Source: DATCSE01 sp036568605
Lineage (GTDB): Bacteria; Pseudomonadota; Gammaproteobacteria; Burkholderiales; Burkholderiaceae_C
Reading direction: 5' to 3'
DNA length: 24,196 nucleotides
Assembly (NCBI GenBank): GCA_036568605.1
Contig: DATCSE010000045.1
Coordinates: 1-24,196, forward strand
Position 1 is the stretch's first letter. Every line of letters begins with the position of its first letter. Of this stretch, positions 1-6,529 are shown one piece after another. The notes under the pieces are model-generated. The model had not been told where the DNA came from and ran no database searches. It saw only the letters and a list, made by a program, of their open reading frames with translations. The translations under genes and the position numbers were made by a program.

Positions 1-1
1 C

Positions 2-46
2 GCGCAGGCAGTCGCGGCAGCGCCCGCCGATTCGAGCGCGCACTGA
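2..46 (+). CDS. C-terminal tail of a probable sensor histidine kinase (partial)
   Basis: An open frame enters from the left edge and stops at TGA 44-46, 18 bases before the response regulator start. Only 14 residues are visible, rich in Ala with an ending like ADSSAH. No domain can be seen. The call rests on context: receiver-Fis regulators of this type usually follow an NtrY-like sensor kinase in the same operon. It could also be an unrelated open frame in GC-rich DNA. Confidence 0.3.
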   Translation, partial: AQAVAAAPADSSAH

Positions 47-64
47 TTCTCTTCACGGTGCTTC

Positions 65-766
65 ATGGCCACCATCCTTGTTGTTGACGACGAGTTGGGC
101 ATACGCGCCCTGCTGTCCGAGATCCTTGCCGACGAAGGCCACACGATCGAACTGGCCGAGAACGCCGCGCAGGCGCGCGCAGTCCGCGAGCGCATGCGGC
201 CGGACCTGGTGCTGCTCGACATCTGGATGCCCGACGTCGATGGCATCACGCTGCTGAAGGAATGGGGCGCGACCTCCCAGCTGACCATGCCGGTCATCAT
301 GATGAGCGGCCACGGCACGATAGACACGGCGGTCGAGGCCACCAAGTTCGGCGCGATGGCGTTCCTCGAAAAGCCGATCACGCTGCAGAAGCTGCTGCGC
401 GCGGTCGAGCAAGGGCTGGCCAAGCCGGCCTCGCGTGCCGCGGCCAAGCCGAACTCGCCGCTCAACAACCATCACAGCGAAGCCGGGCTGACCGTCGAAG
501 CCGCGATGACGGGCGGCGCGATGCTGCCGACCGCGCCGTTGATGCTGGGCCCGCAATCCGAGCAAAGTTTCGACCTGGACCGCCCGCTGCGCGAAGCGCG
601 CGACGCGTTCGAGAAGAGCTACTTCGAGTTCCACCTCGCGCAAGAGAACGGCAGCATGACCCGCGTCGCCGAGAAGACCGGCCTCGAGCGCACCCACCTG
701 TACCGCAAGCTCAAGCAACTGGGCGTCGATCTGTCGCGCAACAAGCGCGGCGGCGGGATCATCTGA
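65..766 (+). CDS. NtrX-like response regulator (receiver + Fis-type HTH, no AAA+ domain)
   Basis: Two-component response regulator of 233 aa acting as a cytoplasmic DNA-binding protein. Residues 1-118 are a receiver domain: acidic pair D8/D9, phospho-acceptor D52 in LLDIWMPDVDG, S81 in MMSGHGT, and K103 in FLEKP. A linker of about 50 residues follows, then a Fis-type helix-turn-helix at about 171-222 (VAEKTGLERTHLYRKLKQLG). The family's NtrC relatives carry a sigma-54-interacting AAA+ ATPase between these domains. It is absent here, so the protein cannot be a classical sigma-54 activator and more likely acts by simple DNA binding. This compact form is, as I recall, common in Burkholderiales downstream of an NtrY-like kinase, which fits the open frame ending at 46. 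The ATG has only a modest upstream purine stretch (ACGGTG). The target genes cannot be read from the window. Confidence 0.9.
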   Translation: MATILVVDDELGIRALLSEILADEGHTIELAENAAQARAVRERMRPDLVLLDIWMPDVDGITLLKEWGATSQLTMPVIMMSGHGTIDTAVEATKFGAMAFLEKPITLQKLLRAVEQGLAKPASRAAAKPNSPLNNHHSEAGLTVEAAMTGGAMLPTAPLMLGPQSEQSFDLDRPLREARDAFEKSYFEFHLAQENGSMTRVAEKTGLERTHLYRKLKQLGVDLSRNKRGGGII

Positions 767-821
767 CGCGCGCTTTCGCAAGCGGGCTGCGCTTCGCCGC
801 GCCGGTTGAATCCGGTCCGCC

Positions 822-849
822 CGGACAAGCGCATCGGCTGCCCTATAAT
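822..849 (+). promoter_or_regulatory. Promoter of tRNA-Phe
   Basis: A perfect -10 box TATAAT lies at 844-849, 11 bases before the mature tRNA 5' end. The best -35 match is CGGACA at 822-827 with a 16-base spacer. The stretch after the -10 (GCGCGGCTC) is GC-rich, as in stringently controlled stable-RNA promoters. The -35 is the weaker half of the call. Confidence 0.65.
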
Positions 850-860
850 GCGCGGCTCAC

Positions 861-936
861 GGCCAAGTAGCTCAGTTGGTAGAGCAGCGGATTGAAAATC
901 CGCGTGTCGGTGGTTCGATTCCGCCCTTGGCCACCA
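861..936 (+). tRNA. tRNA-Phe (anticodon GAA)
   Basis: A complete 76-nt cloverleaf. The acceptor stem GGCCAAG (861-867) pairs with CTTGGCC (926-932), followed by discriminator A933 and an encoded CCA at 934-936. The D-stem is GCTC/GAGC (870-873/882-885). The anticodon stem GCGGA/TCCGC (887-891/899-903) carries the loop TTGAAAA with GAA at 894-896, reading UUC/UUU. The T-arm contains GGTTCGATTCC. I found no second copy of the tRNA 3' end elsewhere in the window, so there is no sign of an element integrated at this gene. Confidence 0.97.
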
Positions 937-955
937 AGTCACTCCCAAAGCCCTG

Positions 956-978
956 GCTGCCGCACGGAAGGCGGCAGC
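956..978. terminator. Terminator-like hairpin between tRNA-Phe and the esterase gene
   Basis: Perfect 8-bp inverted repeat GCTGCCGC / GCGGCAGC around a 7-base loop, 20 bases after the tRNA 3' end and 24 bases beyond the convergent esterase stop. It can fold in transcripts from either side. There is no clear U-tract on either strand, so it is a stable barrier or RNA-end structure rather than a textbook intrinsic terminator. Confidence 0.5.
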
Positions 979-1001
979 TGCGCCGGCAGACGGGACCCGC
1001 C

Positions 1002-2012
1002 CTACTTCAGCCGCACCTTCAGCTCCTCGCTGGCCTGGTGCAGCGCTGCGCGCGTCGCGGGCAGTGGCGCCAGCACATTGAGCAGGCCGAAGTCGTGGAT
1101 CATGCCGTTGTAGCGGGTGACGACCACGCTCACGCCAGCCGCATCGAGCTTGCGGGCATAGGCTTCTCCTTCGTCGCGCAGCACGTCCTTTTCGGCGGTC
1201 TGCACCAGCGTCGGCGGCAGGCCCTTGAGTTGCGCAGTGGTGGCCAGCAGCGGCGAGGCGTAGATGTCCTGGCGCTGCTTCGGATCGGTGGTGTACGCAT
1301 CCCAGAACCACTTCATCATGTTCCTGGTGAGGAAGTGATCGTTGGCGAACTCGTCATACGACGCGTTCTCGAAGTTGGCATTCGTCACCGGCCAGAACAG
1401 CACCTGCGAACGCAGTTGCGGCGTGCCCTTGGCCTGGGCCATCAGAGCCACCACCGCCGCCATGTTGCCGCCCACGCTGTTGCCCGCCACGGCCAGCCGC
1501 TTTCCATCCACGTTGATCTGCGCGCCGTTCTCGGCCACCCACTTCGTGGCGGCATAGGCCTCGTTGATGGCGACCGGGTAGCGCGCTTCGGGCGAGGGGG
1601 TGTAGTTCACGAACACGGCCACAGCGCCGGAGTCGACCACCAGGTCGCGCACGAAGCGCTCGTGCGTCGGGAAGTCGCCGAGGATCCAACCGCCGCCGTG
1701 GAAGAACATGAACACGGGTAGAACACCTTTGACGCCCGCGGGCCGCACGATGGTCAGCTTCAGTGCCTTGCCGTCCACGGTGATGCTCTTCTCGCTCACG
1801 TCGGCGGCGGGCAGCGTGGCCCCCTTCTGCGCGCCGATCAGCACCTGACGGGCATCCGCTGGCGACAACGCTTCCATCGGCTTGCCGCCTCCCTTCTCGA
1901 GCGCCTCGAGGAAGGACTGGGTGTTGTGCTCCACACCCGGGCTGCCGGCGGCCATGGCCCCGGCAGCAGCAAGGGAGGCGATTGCGGTGGCGATCTTGGA
2001 AGCGAGGCTCAT
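1002..2012 (-). CDS. Exported alpha/beta-hydrolase, HSL-family esterase
   Basis: Predicted secreted carboxylic-ester hydrolase of 336 aa. The N-terminus is a signal peptide (hydrophobic run from about residue 8, likely cleavage after AMA at 19-21). The HSL oxyanion motif HGGGW is at 105-109. The nucleophile is S179 in GNSVGG, with acid D276 in AEKDVLRDEG and base H306 in MIHDF, a complete triad in the family's usual order and length. I chose the ATG at 2012 because AAGGA lies about 5 bases upstream and the signal peptide begins there; the frame stays open further upstream but without plausible protein sequence. The MarR/OhrR gene lies upstream on the same strand 140 bases away, and a motif shared with that gene's promoter sits in the gap, suggesting the esterase is a target of that regulator. 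The substrate is unknown. Confidence 0.9.
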   Translation of the reverse strand: MSLASKIATAIASLAAAGAMAAGSPGVEHNTQSFLEALEKGGGKPMEALSPADARQVLIGAQKGATLPAADVSEKSITVDGKALKLTIVRPAGVKGVLPVFMFFHGGGWILGDFPTHERFVRDLVVDSGAVAVFVNYTPSPEARYPVAINEAYAATKWVAENGAQINVDGKRLAVAGNSVGGNMAAVVALMAQAKGTPQLRSQVLFWPVTNANFENASYDEFANDHFLTRNMMKWFWDAYTTDPKQRQDIYASPLLATTAQLKGLPPTLVQTAEKDVLRDEGEAYARKLDAAGVSVVVTRYNGMIHDFGLLNVLAPLPATRAALHQASEELKVRLK

Positions 2013-2078
2013 GGTGTTCCTTTCAGGAGGATGGGTCGCGGCTTGGGGCGGGACAGCCGGTGCGCGAAGTCGACTGTG

Positions 2079-2107
2079 GATCGTATGCGAATAGATCGTG
2101 TGCGATG
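2079..2107 (-). promoter_or_regulatory. Candidate OhrR/MarR operator upstream of the esterase
   Basis: Two near-identical 12-base direct repeats, GATCGTATGCGA (2079-2090) and GATCGTGTGCGA (2094-2105), begin 15 bases apart. Within them TGCGAATAGAT (2086-2096) recurs in opposite orientation in the regulator's own promoter at 2629-2639. A weak minus-strand promoter (TTCCAT 2111-2116, TATTCG 2088-2093, spacer 17) would overlap the motif. Assignment to the neighbouring regulator is inference. Confidence 0.45.
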
Positions 2108-2123
2108 TATATGGAACAGGAGA

Positions 2124-2139
2124 GGGCGCCGCAGCGCCC
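2124..2139 (-). terminator. Short GC hairpin after the MarR/OhrR gene
   Basis: GGGCGC / GCGCCC with a 4-base loop, 13 bases beyond the regulator stop codon. There is no U-tract. It could weaken readthrough into the esterase gene, but the evidence is structural only. Confidence 0.3.
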
Positions 2140-2152
2140 ACCGCTGTCGAGC

Positions 2153-2605
2153 TCAGGCGGCGTTGTTCATCAAGACGTTCCTCAGGTCGGCGAGCCGGGC
2201 GCGCAGATCGCCGATTTGCGACGGTGAGCACTGCATCGCCGCAGCCACGCAGTTCGGCACGGCTTTGGCTTTCCCCTGCAGCCGGCGACCCGCTGCCGTG
2301 AGCGATACGATCACTTGCCGCTCGTCGCTGTCCGACCGGCGGCGCGACACCAGGCCCAGCGCCTCCAGGCGCTTGAGAAGCGGCGTGAGCGTGGGAGAGT
2401 CGAGAAAGAGGCGCTCCCCGATGGCCGACACGGTGCGCGCATCGCTCTCCCACAGCACCAGCATCACAAGGTACTGCGGGTAGGTCAGGCCGAGATCCTT
2501 CAGCAGCTTGCGATAGACCTTGTTGAGGCCGAGCATGGTCGAATACACGGCGAAGCACAGCTGCTCGTCGAGCAGCTGCGAGTGCGGCGCGGAAGATTTT
2601 TCCAT
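2153..2605 (-). CDS. ohrR: OhrR-type MarR family peroxide-sensing repressor
   Basis: Winged-helix MarR regulator of 150 aa, the usual size. The N-terminal block LDEQLCFAVYSTMLGLNKVYRKLL with C17 matches the sensing region of organic-hydroperoxide repressors. The DNA-binding part covers LTYPQYLVML, a recognition helix in SPTLTPLLKRLEALGL (70-85), and a wing with SDERQV. Further cysteines at C119 and C126 fit the two-Cys OhrR class, in which the peroxidatic Cys forms a disulfide with a C-terminal Cys of the partner subunit. OhrR genes usually neighbour ohr, a peroxidase; here the neighbour is a secreted esterase and no ohr is visible. The promoter just upstream contains the candidate operator, so autorepression is likely. 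The exact inducer is not readable from sequence. Confidence 0.88.
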   Translation of the reverse strand: MEKSSAPHSQLLDEQLCFAVYSTMLGLNKVYRKLLKDLGLTYPQYLVMLVLWESDARTVSAIGERLFLDSPTLTPLLKRLEALGLVSRRRSDSDERQVIVSLTAAGRRLQGKAKAVPNCVAAAMQCSPSQIGDLRARLADLRNVLMNNAA

Positions 2606-2613
2606 GGGCGGAT

Positions 2614-2640
2614 ATTAAATCGTTCGCTATCTATTCGCAA
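2614..2640 (-). promoter_or_regulatory. Promoter/operator of the OhrR-type gene
   Basis: On the minus strand TTGCGA (2635-2640) and TTTAAT (2614-2619) form a -35/-10 pair with a short 15-base spacer. The motif TGCGAATAGAT (2629-2639) overlaps the -35 and spacer, and GCGAA occurs twice in this stretch. The location suits autorepression. The same 11-mer lies upstream of the esterase. Confidence 0.45.
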
Positions 2641-2800
2641 GCAACGTATTTGCAGATGTCAGCGTGAAGATGTCGTGGGGTTCCGATGCGAGCAGACTTG
2701 CGCGGCGAGTCTGGCTGGACAGGTCACCGCAATGCAGTCCCTACAAGCGGCAAGCCATCTGACGAGGTAGTGGAAGTCAGGATGGATCACAATCGTTCCC

Positions 2801-3187
2801 ATGAGCCGCCAACGTTACCGCGCCCGCCCCGACCGCTTCGTCGTCGCCGTGCAGCTGAAGCTGGACACAGACGGCTTCGGCTACCGCAAGTGGGACAACG
2901 ACCAGCGCTGCAAGCCAGGCGACTGGCTCGTCGACAACGACGGCGATGTCTACACCGTGGATGCCGACTCGTTTGCGCGCACCTATCGCGAACTGCGCCG
3001 CGGTCACTACGTCAAGAGCACGCGCATCTGGGCCGAGCAGGCCACCGACAGCGGCAGCGTTGCCACCAAGGAAGGCCACACGCGCTACGCGAAGGGCGAT
3101 TGGCTGGTGTCCAACAACGAGGACGGGACCGACTCCTACGCGATCAGCGCGGAGAAGTTCGAGAGGCTGTACGAGCTGGACGAGTAG
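2801..3187 (+). CDS. Small protein with two tandem PGDW-type repeats
   Basis: A 128-aa protein of unknown function made of two copies of one small motif. Copy 1 has PGDWLV at 39-44 followed by DVYTVDADSFARTY. Copy 2 has KGDWLV at 98-103 followed by DSYAISAEKFERLYEL. Shared positions are GDWLV, N, D, Y, the acidic/Ala turn, F and Y, so the protein is an internal duplication. Such GDW/GDY segments occur, as I recall, as a short module (Pfam has a PGDYG family) in proteins near nucleotide-signalling and conflict genes. There is no signal peptide or membrane segment. The ATG at 2801 lacks a good Shine-Dalgarno sequence. The gene converges on the large TPR protein with 17 bases between stops, so membership in that system is plausible but unproven. 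The 195 bases upstream hold only the divergent regulator's promoter and nothing else I recognise. Confidence 0.75.
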   Translation: MSRQRYRARPDRFVVAVQLKLDTDGFGYRKWDNDQRCKPGDWLVDNDGDVYTVDADSFARTYRELRRGHYVKSTRIWAEQATDSGSVATKEGHTRYAKGDWLVSNNEDGTDSYAISAEKFERLYELDE

Positions 3188-3204
3188 TCGGGGCCAGCAC
3201 GGCC

Positions 3205-5223
3205 TCAGGGCACCAGCGCCGCCGGATCGATGCGCAGCAGACGCATCGATCCGCTCTCGCGTGCCAGTCTCACCATGTGCGCGGTGCCGCCGGCACCGTC
3301 GCCGCTGTCCTTGCCATCCCATAGCGCGACCAGCGAAAGCTTCTTCGCGCCCCAGGTCAGCGCGAGCTGGTTCACCCAGCGATTGCCGCGCTCCCAGGGG
3401 TCGACGCCACTGGCCTGCAGCCAGCGCGGCAATCCCGGCTGCTCGCTCAGCACCAGCAGTCCCTTGGCGCTCTCGCGGCTCTCGACCAGGTCCAGGTAGC
3501 GGTTGCGCCAATCGTCGAACTTCTCGAACGCCCACTGCGCGTAGGTCCTGCTTGGCATCGGCAGGCACACCACGCTCTTCAGGCTCAGCGCGGCGCAGAC
3601 CTCGTGCGCCAGGATGTCGGCGCCCGGAGCAGCCGAAGCCAGCACCAGCAGGTCGTGGCTGCCGTCGTTGAGCTCCGTGAACACCTCGCGGATGCGTTTC
3701 TGCGCCGCATCGATCCGGGTCAGCGGAAAGCGCGGCTCGGGCCGGTCCGGCGCATCGACCGTGTGCCCGGCAAACACAACGAGATGCAGTGGTTTGTCCT
3801 GTTGCAGCGTCGGGAAGCGGCTGTCCATGGCCGCGATCACGGCGTCGGCCAGCGGCTGGCGGATGCCGAGCTGGCTGAACAACTGCAACTGGCCGCGCGC
3901 CGCATCCCAGCCGAATGGCTTGTCCAACGGGATCGCGCTGCGATACGCCGCAATGACGCGGCGCTCGCTTGCATCCGGGCTCAGGAACGCCGCATCGGCG
4001 GCGCTGACCGCGGCCCAGATGCGCTCAGGATGGCGCTCGTCCAGGCGAGCGAGCCCGGCGTCCACGGACATCGGCACGGCCTGCCGCAACGACTCGACCA
4101 TGCGCTGCAGCGTGGACAAGTACTGCGTGGCCTCGTCGTTGGAGCGGAACAGCGCCGGCCAGTCTTCCGACGCGGAAAGCTCGAGCAGGATGGTGCCAGC
4201 CGAGAACGCGTTGACGCCCGAGTAGAAGTGGTTGAGGTCGTTCAGGAAGGCATCGCGGTAGGCCTCGTACGACTGCAGCAGAGGGCTGTCCAAAGCCTTG
4301 GAGCGCCGTTCGCCAACAGTCTGCGCATCGGCGAATCCGAGCCTCCACAGCGTCTTGCGATTGCGCCCGCGCAGCGAGTGGGCTTCGGTGCGATCGCCGG
4401 GTCGCGCATCGCGGTTGGACAGGACGCGCTCGATGGCCTGCTCGGAAGTTGCCAGGTGCTGCTCGTTCTTGGTCTTGCGATACAGGCGCTCGTAGACGCT
4501 TGCCAGCCCGAGGTTTGCGCCGATGTCGTCTCCGTGCAGCGCGAGCACCAGGTTCCAGCTTTCAAGCGCGCCGTCACCATCGCCCAGGTCCCATTGCGCG
4601 CGCGCCACCACGTCAAGCCCCGCACGCGCGAAGCGCTCGTGGCGAACTTCCTCGGACAGCAGCCGCAGCCAGCCGACCGCGCGCGCGGCCTGGGCGCGCC
4701 GCACCTCCTCGAGGAAGTCCTGTGGCATCCCGGTTGCCTGGCGCGAGTCCGATTCGTCGAGCATCGGCAGCAACTGGAAAACCGGGCTGTCGGTTGGGCG
4801 GTCGGTGAGCAGGGTTGCCTTCAGCGCATCGGTCAGCTTCGACAGTGCCTGTCCAGGATCTTGGATCGGGTAGGTCAGATAGCGGTCGGTCGAGATGTCG
4901 AACGGCGGCTTGTCCGTGGACGGTTCGCCGCGGATCATCACCGTGTGGCGGCGCCGCAGCGCGTGGCGGATGCCGAGCTCGTAGAACACGTTGGCGTTGT
5001 GCACCGTGATGTCGCAGACCACCAGGTGCGCCTCGAGGATCAGCGAGAACATGTCCTCGCGAATATTGCCGGCGTCGAAGATCTCGCCGGTGGTGCCGCC
5101 CTCGAGCCCCGCCGCCCTCAGCGCGGGCGCGACCAACTCGCGGTCGACGCGCTCGAAGTCGACCTCCTGGCCCTTGGAGTCGACCTTCGTACCGAACGGC
5201 CGGATGATGAACGCACGTGCCAT
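3205..5223 (-). CDS. Three-part protein: NDT/TIR-like + TPR (DUF4071/TPR-S-like) + SLOG-like
   Basis: A 672-aa cytoplasmic protein. Residues 1-100 form a Rossmann-like domain with FIIRPFG, TTGEIFDAGNIREDMF, a CDIT strand end and NANVFYELGIRHALR; E82 sits where nucleoside deoxyribosyltransferase/TIR-like proteins have their catalytic Glu. About 170-455 is helical and TPR-like with LRGRNRKTL (284-292) and YRDAFLNDLNHFYSGVN (322-338), a pattern of the MAP3K TRAFs-binding region (DUF4071, TPR-S). About 478-672 is a second Rossmann-like domain with VFAGHT, SAAPGAD, LPRWL and ERGNRW, resembling SLOG nucleotide-binding domains. The ATG at 5223 has GAGGAGG 7 bases upstream, and the patatin stop is 10 bases away, so the two are co-translated. 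Likely role: sensing or transmitting a nucleotide signal to the patatin. Domain names are from motif recognition, not a search. Confidence 0.75.
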   Translation of the reverse strand: MARAFIIRPFGTKVDSKGQEVDFERVDRELVAPALRAAGLEGGTTGEIFDAGNIREDMFSLILEAHLVVCDITVHNANVFYELGIRHALRRRHTVMIRGEPSTDKPPFDISTDRYLTYPIQDPGQALSKLTDALKATLLTDRPTDSPVFQLLPMLDESDSRQATGMPQDFLEEVRRAQAARAVGWLRLLSEEVRHERFARAGLDVVARAQWDLGDGDGALESWNLVLALHGDDIGANLGLASVYERLYRKTKNEQHLATSEQAIERVLSNRDARPGDRTEAHSLRGRNRKTLWRLGFADAQTVGERRSKALDSPLLQSYEAYRDAFLNDLNHFYSGVNAFSAGTILLELSASEDWPALFRSNDEATQYLSTLQRMVESLRQAVPMSVDAGLARLDERHPERIWAAVSAADAAFLSPDASERRVIAAYRSAIPLDKPFGWDAARGQLQLFSQLGIRQPLADAVIAAMDSRFPTLQQDKPLHLVVFAGHTVDAPDRPEPRFPLTRIDAAQKRIREVFTELNDGSHDLLVLASAAPGADILAHEVCAALSLKSVVCLPMPSRTYAQWAFEKFDDWRNRYLDLVESRESAKGLLVLSEQPGLPRWLQASGVDPWERGNRWVNQLALTWGAKKLSLVALWDGKDSGDGAGGTAHMVRLARESGSMRLLRIDPAALVP

Positions 5224-5233
5224 CGCAGCCTCC

Positions 5234-6406
5234 TCAGGCGAACCCGCGCAGATGCTCCGGCTTGACGAACTTCGCAGCGTAGGTCTGGCCGACACGCTGG
5301 ATATCCGCGATGTGCTCGACCGAATCCATCTTTTGCACGTTCTCCGCCTTGATGTCTTCCAACCCCAAGGCCTGCAGGCCTTCATCCGTGACATCGGGGT
5401 CGTATCGCATGTAGACGAACTGTTTGCCGCCGGTCCAGTTGCCCACGGGAGGGTCGGGGATCACCATGTCGCCGTACTCGCGGTCTATGCGCGGTCCGAA
5501 GCGGCATTCGCCGAGCATGCGGCAGGCCATGTCCCAGCCGGCCGACGCGGCGTTCATCAGCGCCGACGGAATGTTCTTGGCATGGTCGAGCAGCCACTCC
5601 GAGTCGCGCTGGAGGTCCGGGCGCGCGCGTGCCGCGGAGCCGGTGCCCACCGAGACGATCAGCATCTTGTCGGTGCCGGTCGGCCAGTCAATGCTGTACG
5701 GCGATGCGGTGGCCATCTGGAAGGCCAGGAAGGCGGGGTTGTTGTAGGTCGTCACGCCGCCGTCGACGAACAGGAACTGGTACTCCGCCGGCGTGCCCTT
5801 CGCAAAGGTGACCACCTCCGGCGGGAAGAAGGTCGGCGCCGCGGTGCTGGCGCGCACCAGCTGCCACAGCGGCAGGTTCAGGTTGCAGTCCTTGCGCTCC
5901 CGCTGGTTGTACTTGGCGCGCGGGTTGTTCGTGATGGGCCACGGGGAATCGGTACTGTGGTTGCGCATCACGATCATCAGCAGCGTGCGCAGGTCGTCGT
6001 CGCCCAGCAGCGCCGGCGCATCGCCCGGTTTCTTGCCGAGGGCCTTGTTCAGCTCGAGCTGCAGCTTCTTCGCCAGCGGCTCGTCGTCGTAGCTGTACTG
6101 CAGGCGCTTGAACAGCGACGCCTTGCTGAACATCTGCTCGCCGCTGCCGACGTAGAACTCGCGCAGCGTGGCCGTCGACATGCCGGTGCTGATGCAGGTG
6201 GCGATGACCGCCCCGGTGCTGGTACCGCAGACGAAGTCGAAGTAGTCGGCCAGCACCAGGTTCGGCTTGCCGAGCTGCGCGCGCAGGTCGCTCTCGAGCT
6301 TCGCGAGGATCTCGACGCTCATCAGTCCGAGGATGCCGCCGCCATCGCAGGCGAGGATCTTCTTGGGGCCTGGTGCGGTGATGCGCTGTTCAGCCAAGCG
6401 TGTCAT
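5234..6406 (-). CDS. Patatin-like phospholipase
   Basis: Predicted lipid acyl hydrolase of 390 aa with a Ser-Asp dyad. The glycine-rich oxyanion loop is DGGGILG at 21-27, the nucleophile S63 in GTSTG (61-65), and the catalytic Asp D215 in FVDGGV. The region RASTAAPTFFPP (185-196) before the DGG motif is typical of the CapV-like and other bacterial patatins. There is no signal peptide, so it would attack membranes from inside. The ATG at 6406 was chosen for its GGGAGGA ribosome site 5 bases upstream; a longer open frame continues upstream but runs antisense to the next gene. It precedes the TPR/SLOG-like protein by 10 bases. Patatins are known cell-suicide effectors in CBASS, but no cyclase is present here, so activation would have to come through the partner protein. 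Confidence 0.9.
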   Translation of the reverse strand: MTRLAEQRITAPGPKKILACDGGGILGLMSVEILAKLESDLRAQLGKPNLVLADYFDFVCGTSTGAVIATCISTGMSTATLREFYVGSGEQMFSKASLFKRLQYSYDDEPLAKKLQLELNKALGKKPGDAPALLGDDDLRTLLMIVMRNHSTDSPWPITNNPRAKYNQRERKDCNLNLPLWQLVRASTAAPTFFPPEVVTFAKGTPAEYQFLFVDGGVTTYNNPAFLAFQMATASPYSIDWPTGTDKMLIVSVGTGSAARARPDLQRDSEWLLDHAKNIPSALMNAASAGWDMACRMLGECRFGPRIDREYGDMVIPDPPVGNWTGGKQFVYMRYDPDVTDEGLQALGLEDIKAENVQKMDSVEHIADIQRVGQTYAAKFVKPEHLRGFA

Positions 6407-6434
6407 GACATCCTCCCTGATGGGTCGGCCCCGC

Positions 6435-6477
6435 GGGTCGCAGCCTGAAGATTCTGCGACCGATGGTCCCGTGCGAC
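6435..6477. promoter_or_regulatory. Inverted repeat and third half-site between patatin and gene A
   Basis: Perfect 8-bp inverted repeat GGTCGCAG (6435-6442) / CTGCGACC (6453-6460) with a 10-base centre, plus a further TGCGACC at 6471-6477, 17 bases after the second half-site. It lies in the 123-base gap between divergent genes. It may be an operator for a dimeric regulator, or a hairpin in the patatin leader. No regulator gene is adjacent. Confidence 0.45.
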
Positions 6478-6485
6478 CTCCCCAA

Positions 6486-6494
6486 ACACTAGGG
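6486..6494 (-). promoter_or_regulatory. CCCTAGTGT motif, copy 1 (minus strand)
   Basis: CCCTAGTGT on the minus strand, 80 bases before the patatin ATG. The same 9-mer occurs on the plus strand at 9758-9766 upstream of gene B. It contains CTAG, a tetramer rare in many proteobacterial genomes. It may be part of a promoter (TAGTGT as a -10) or a regulator site; no convincing -35 is seen. Confidence 0.3.
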
Positions 6495-6529
6495 GCAGGG
6501 CGGGTTGCACGTTGCATGGAAGATGGCGC

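Noticed and set aside
861..936. tRNA-Phe as an integration site for the accessory block
   Set aside because: No repeat of the tRNA 3' end and no integrase were found in the window.
2013..2558. Upstream extension of the esterase frame to 2558
   Set aside because: It would run through the OhrR gene in another frame; the signal peptide and ribosome site place the start at 2012.
3604..5265. Long plus-strand open frame (553 codons)
   Set aside because: Antisense to the three-domain TPR protein; composition is biased and featureless.
3205..6406. CBASS operon (patatin effector)
   Set aside because: No CD-NTase, E1/E2-like or HORMA/TRIP13 gene is present; the partner is a TPR/SLOG-like protein.
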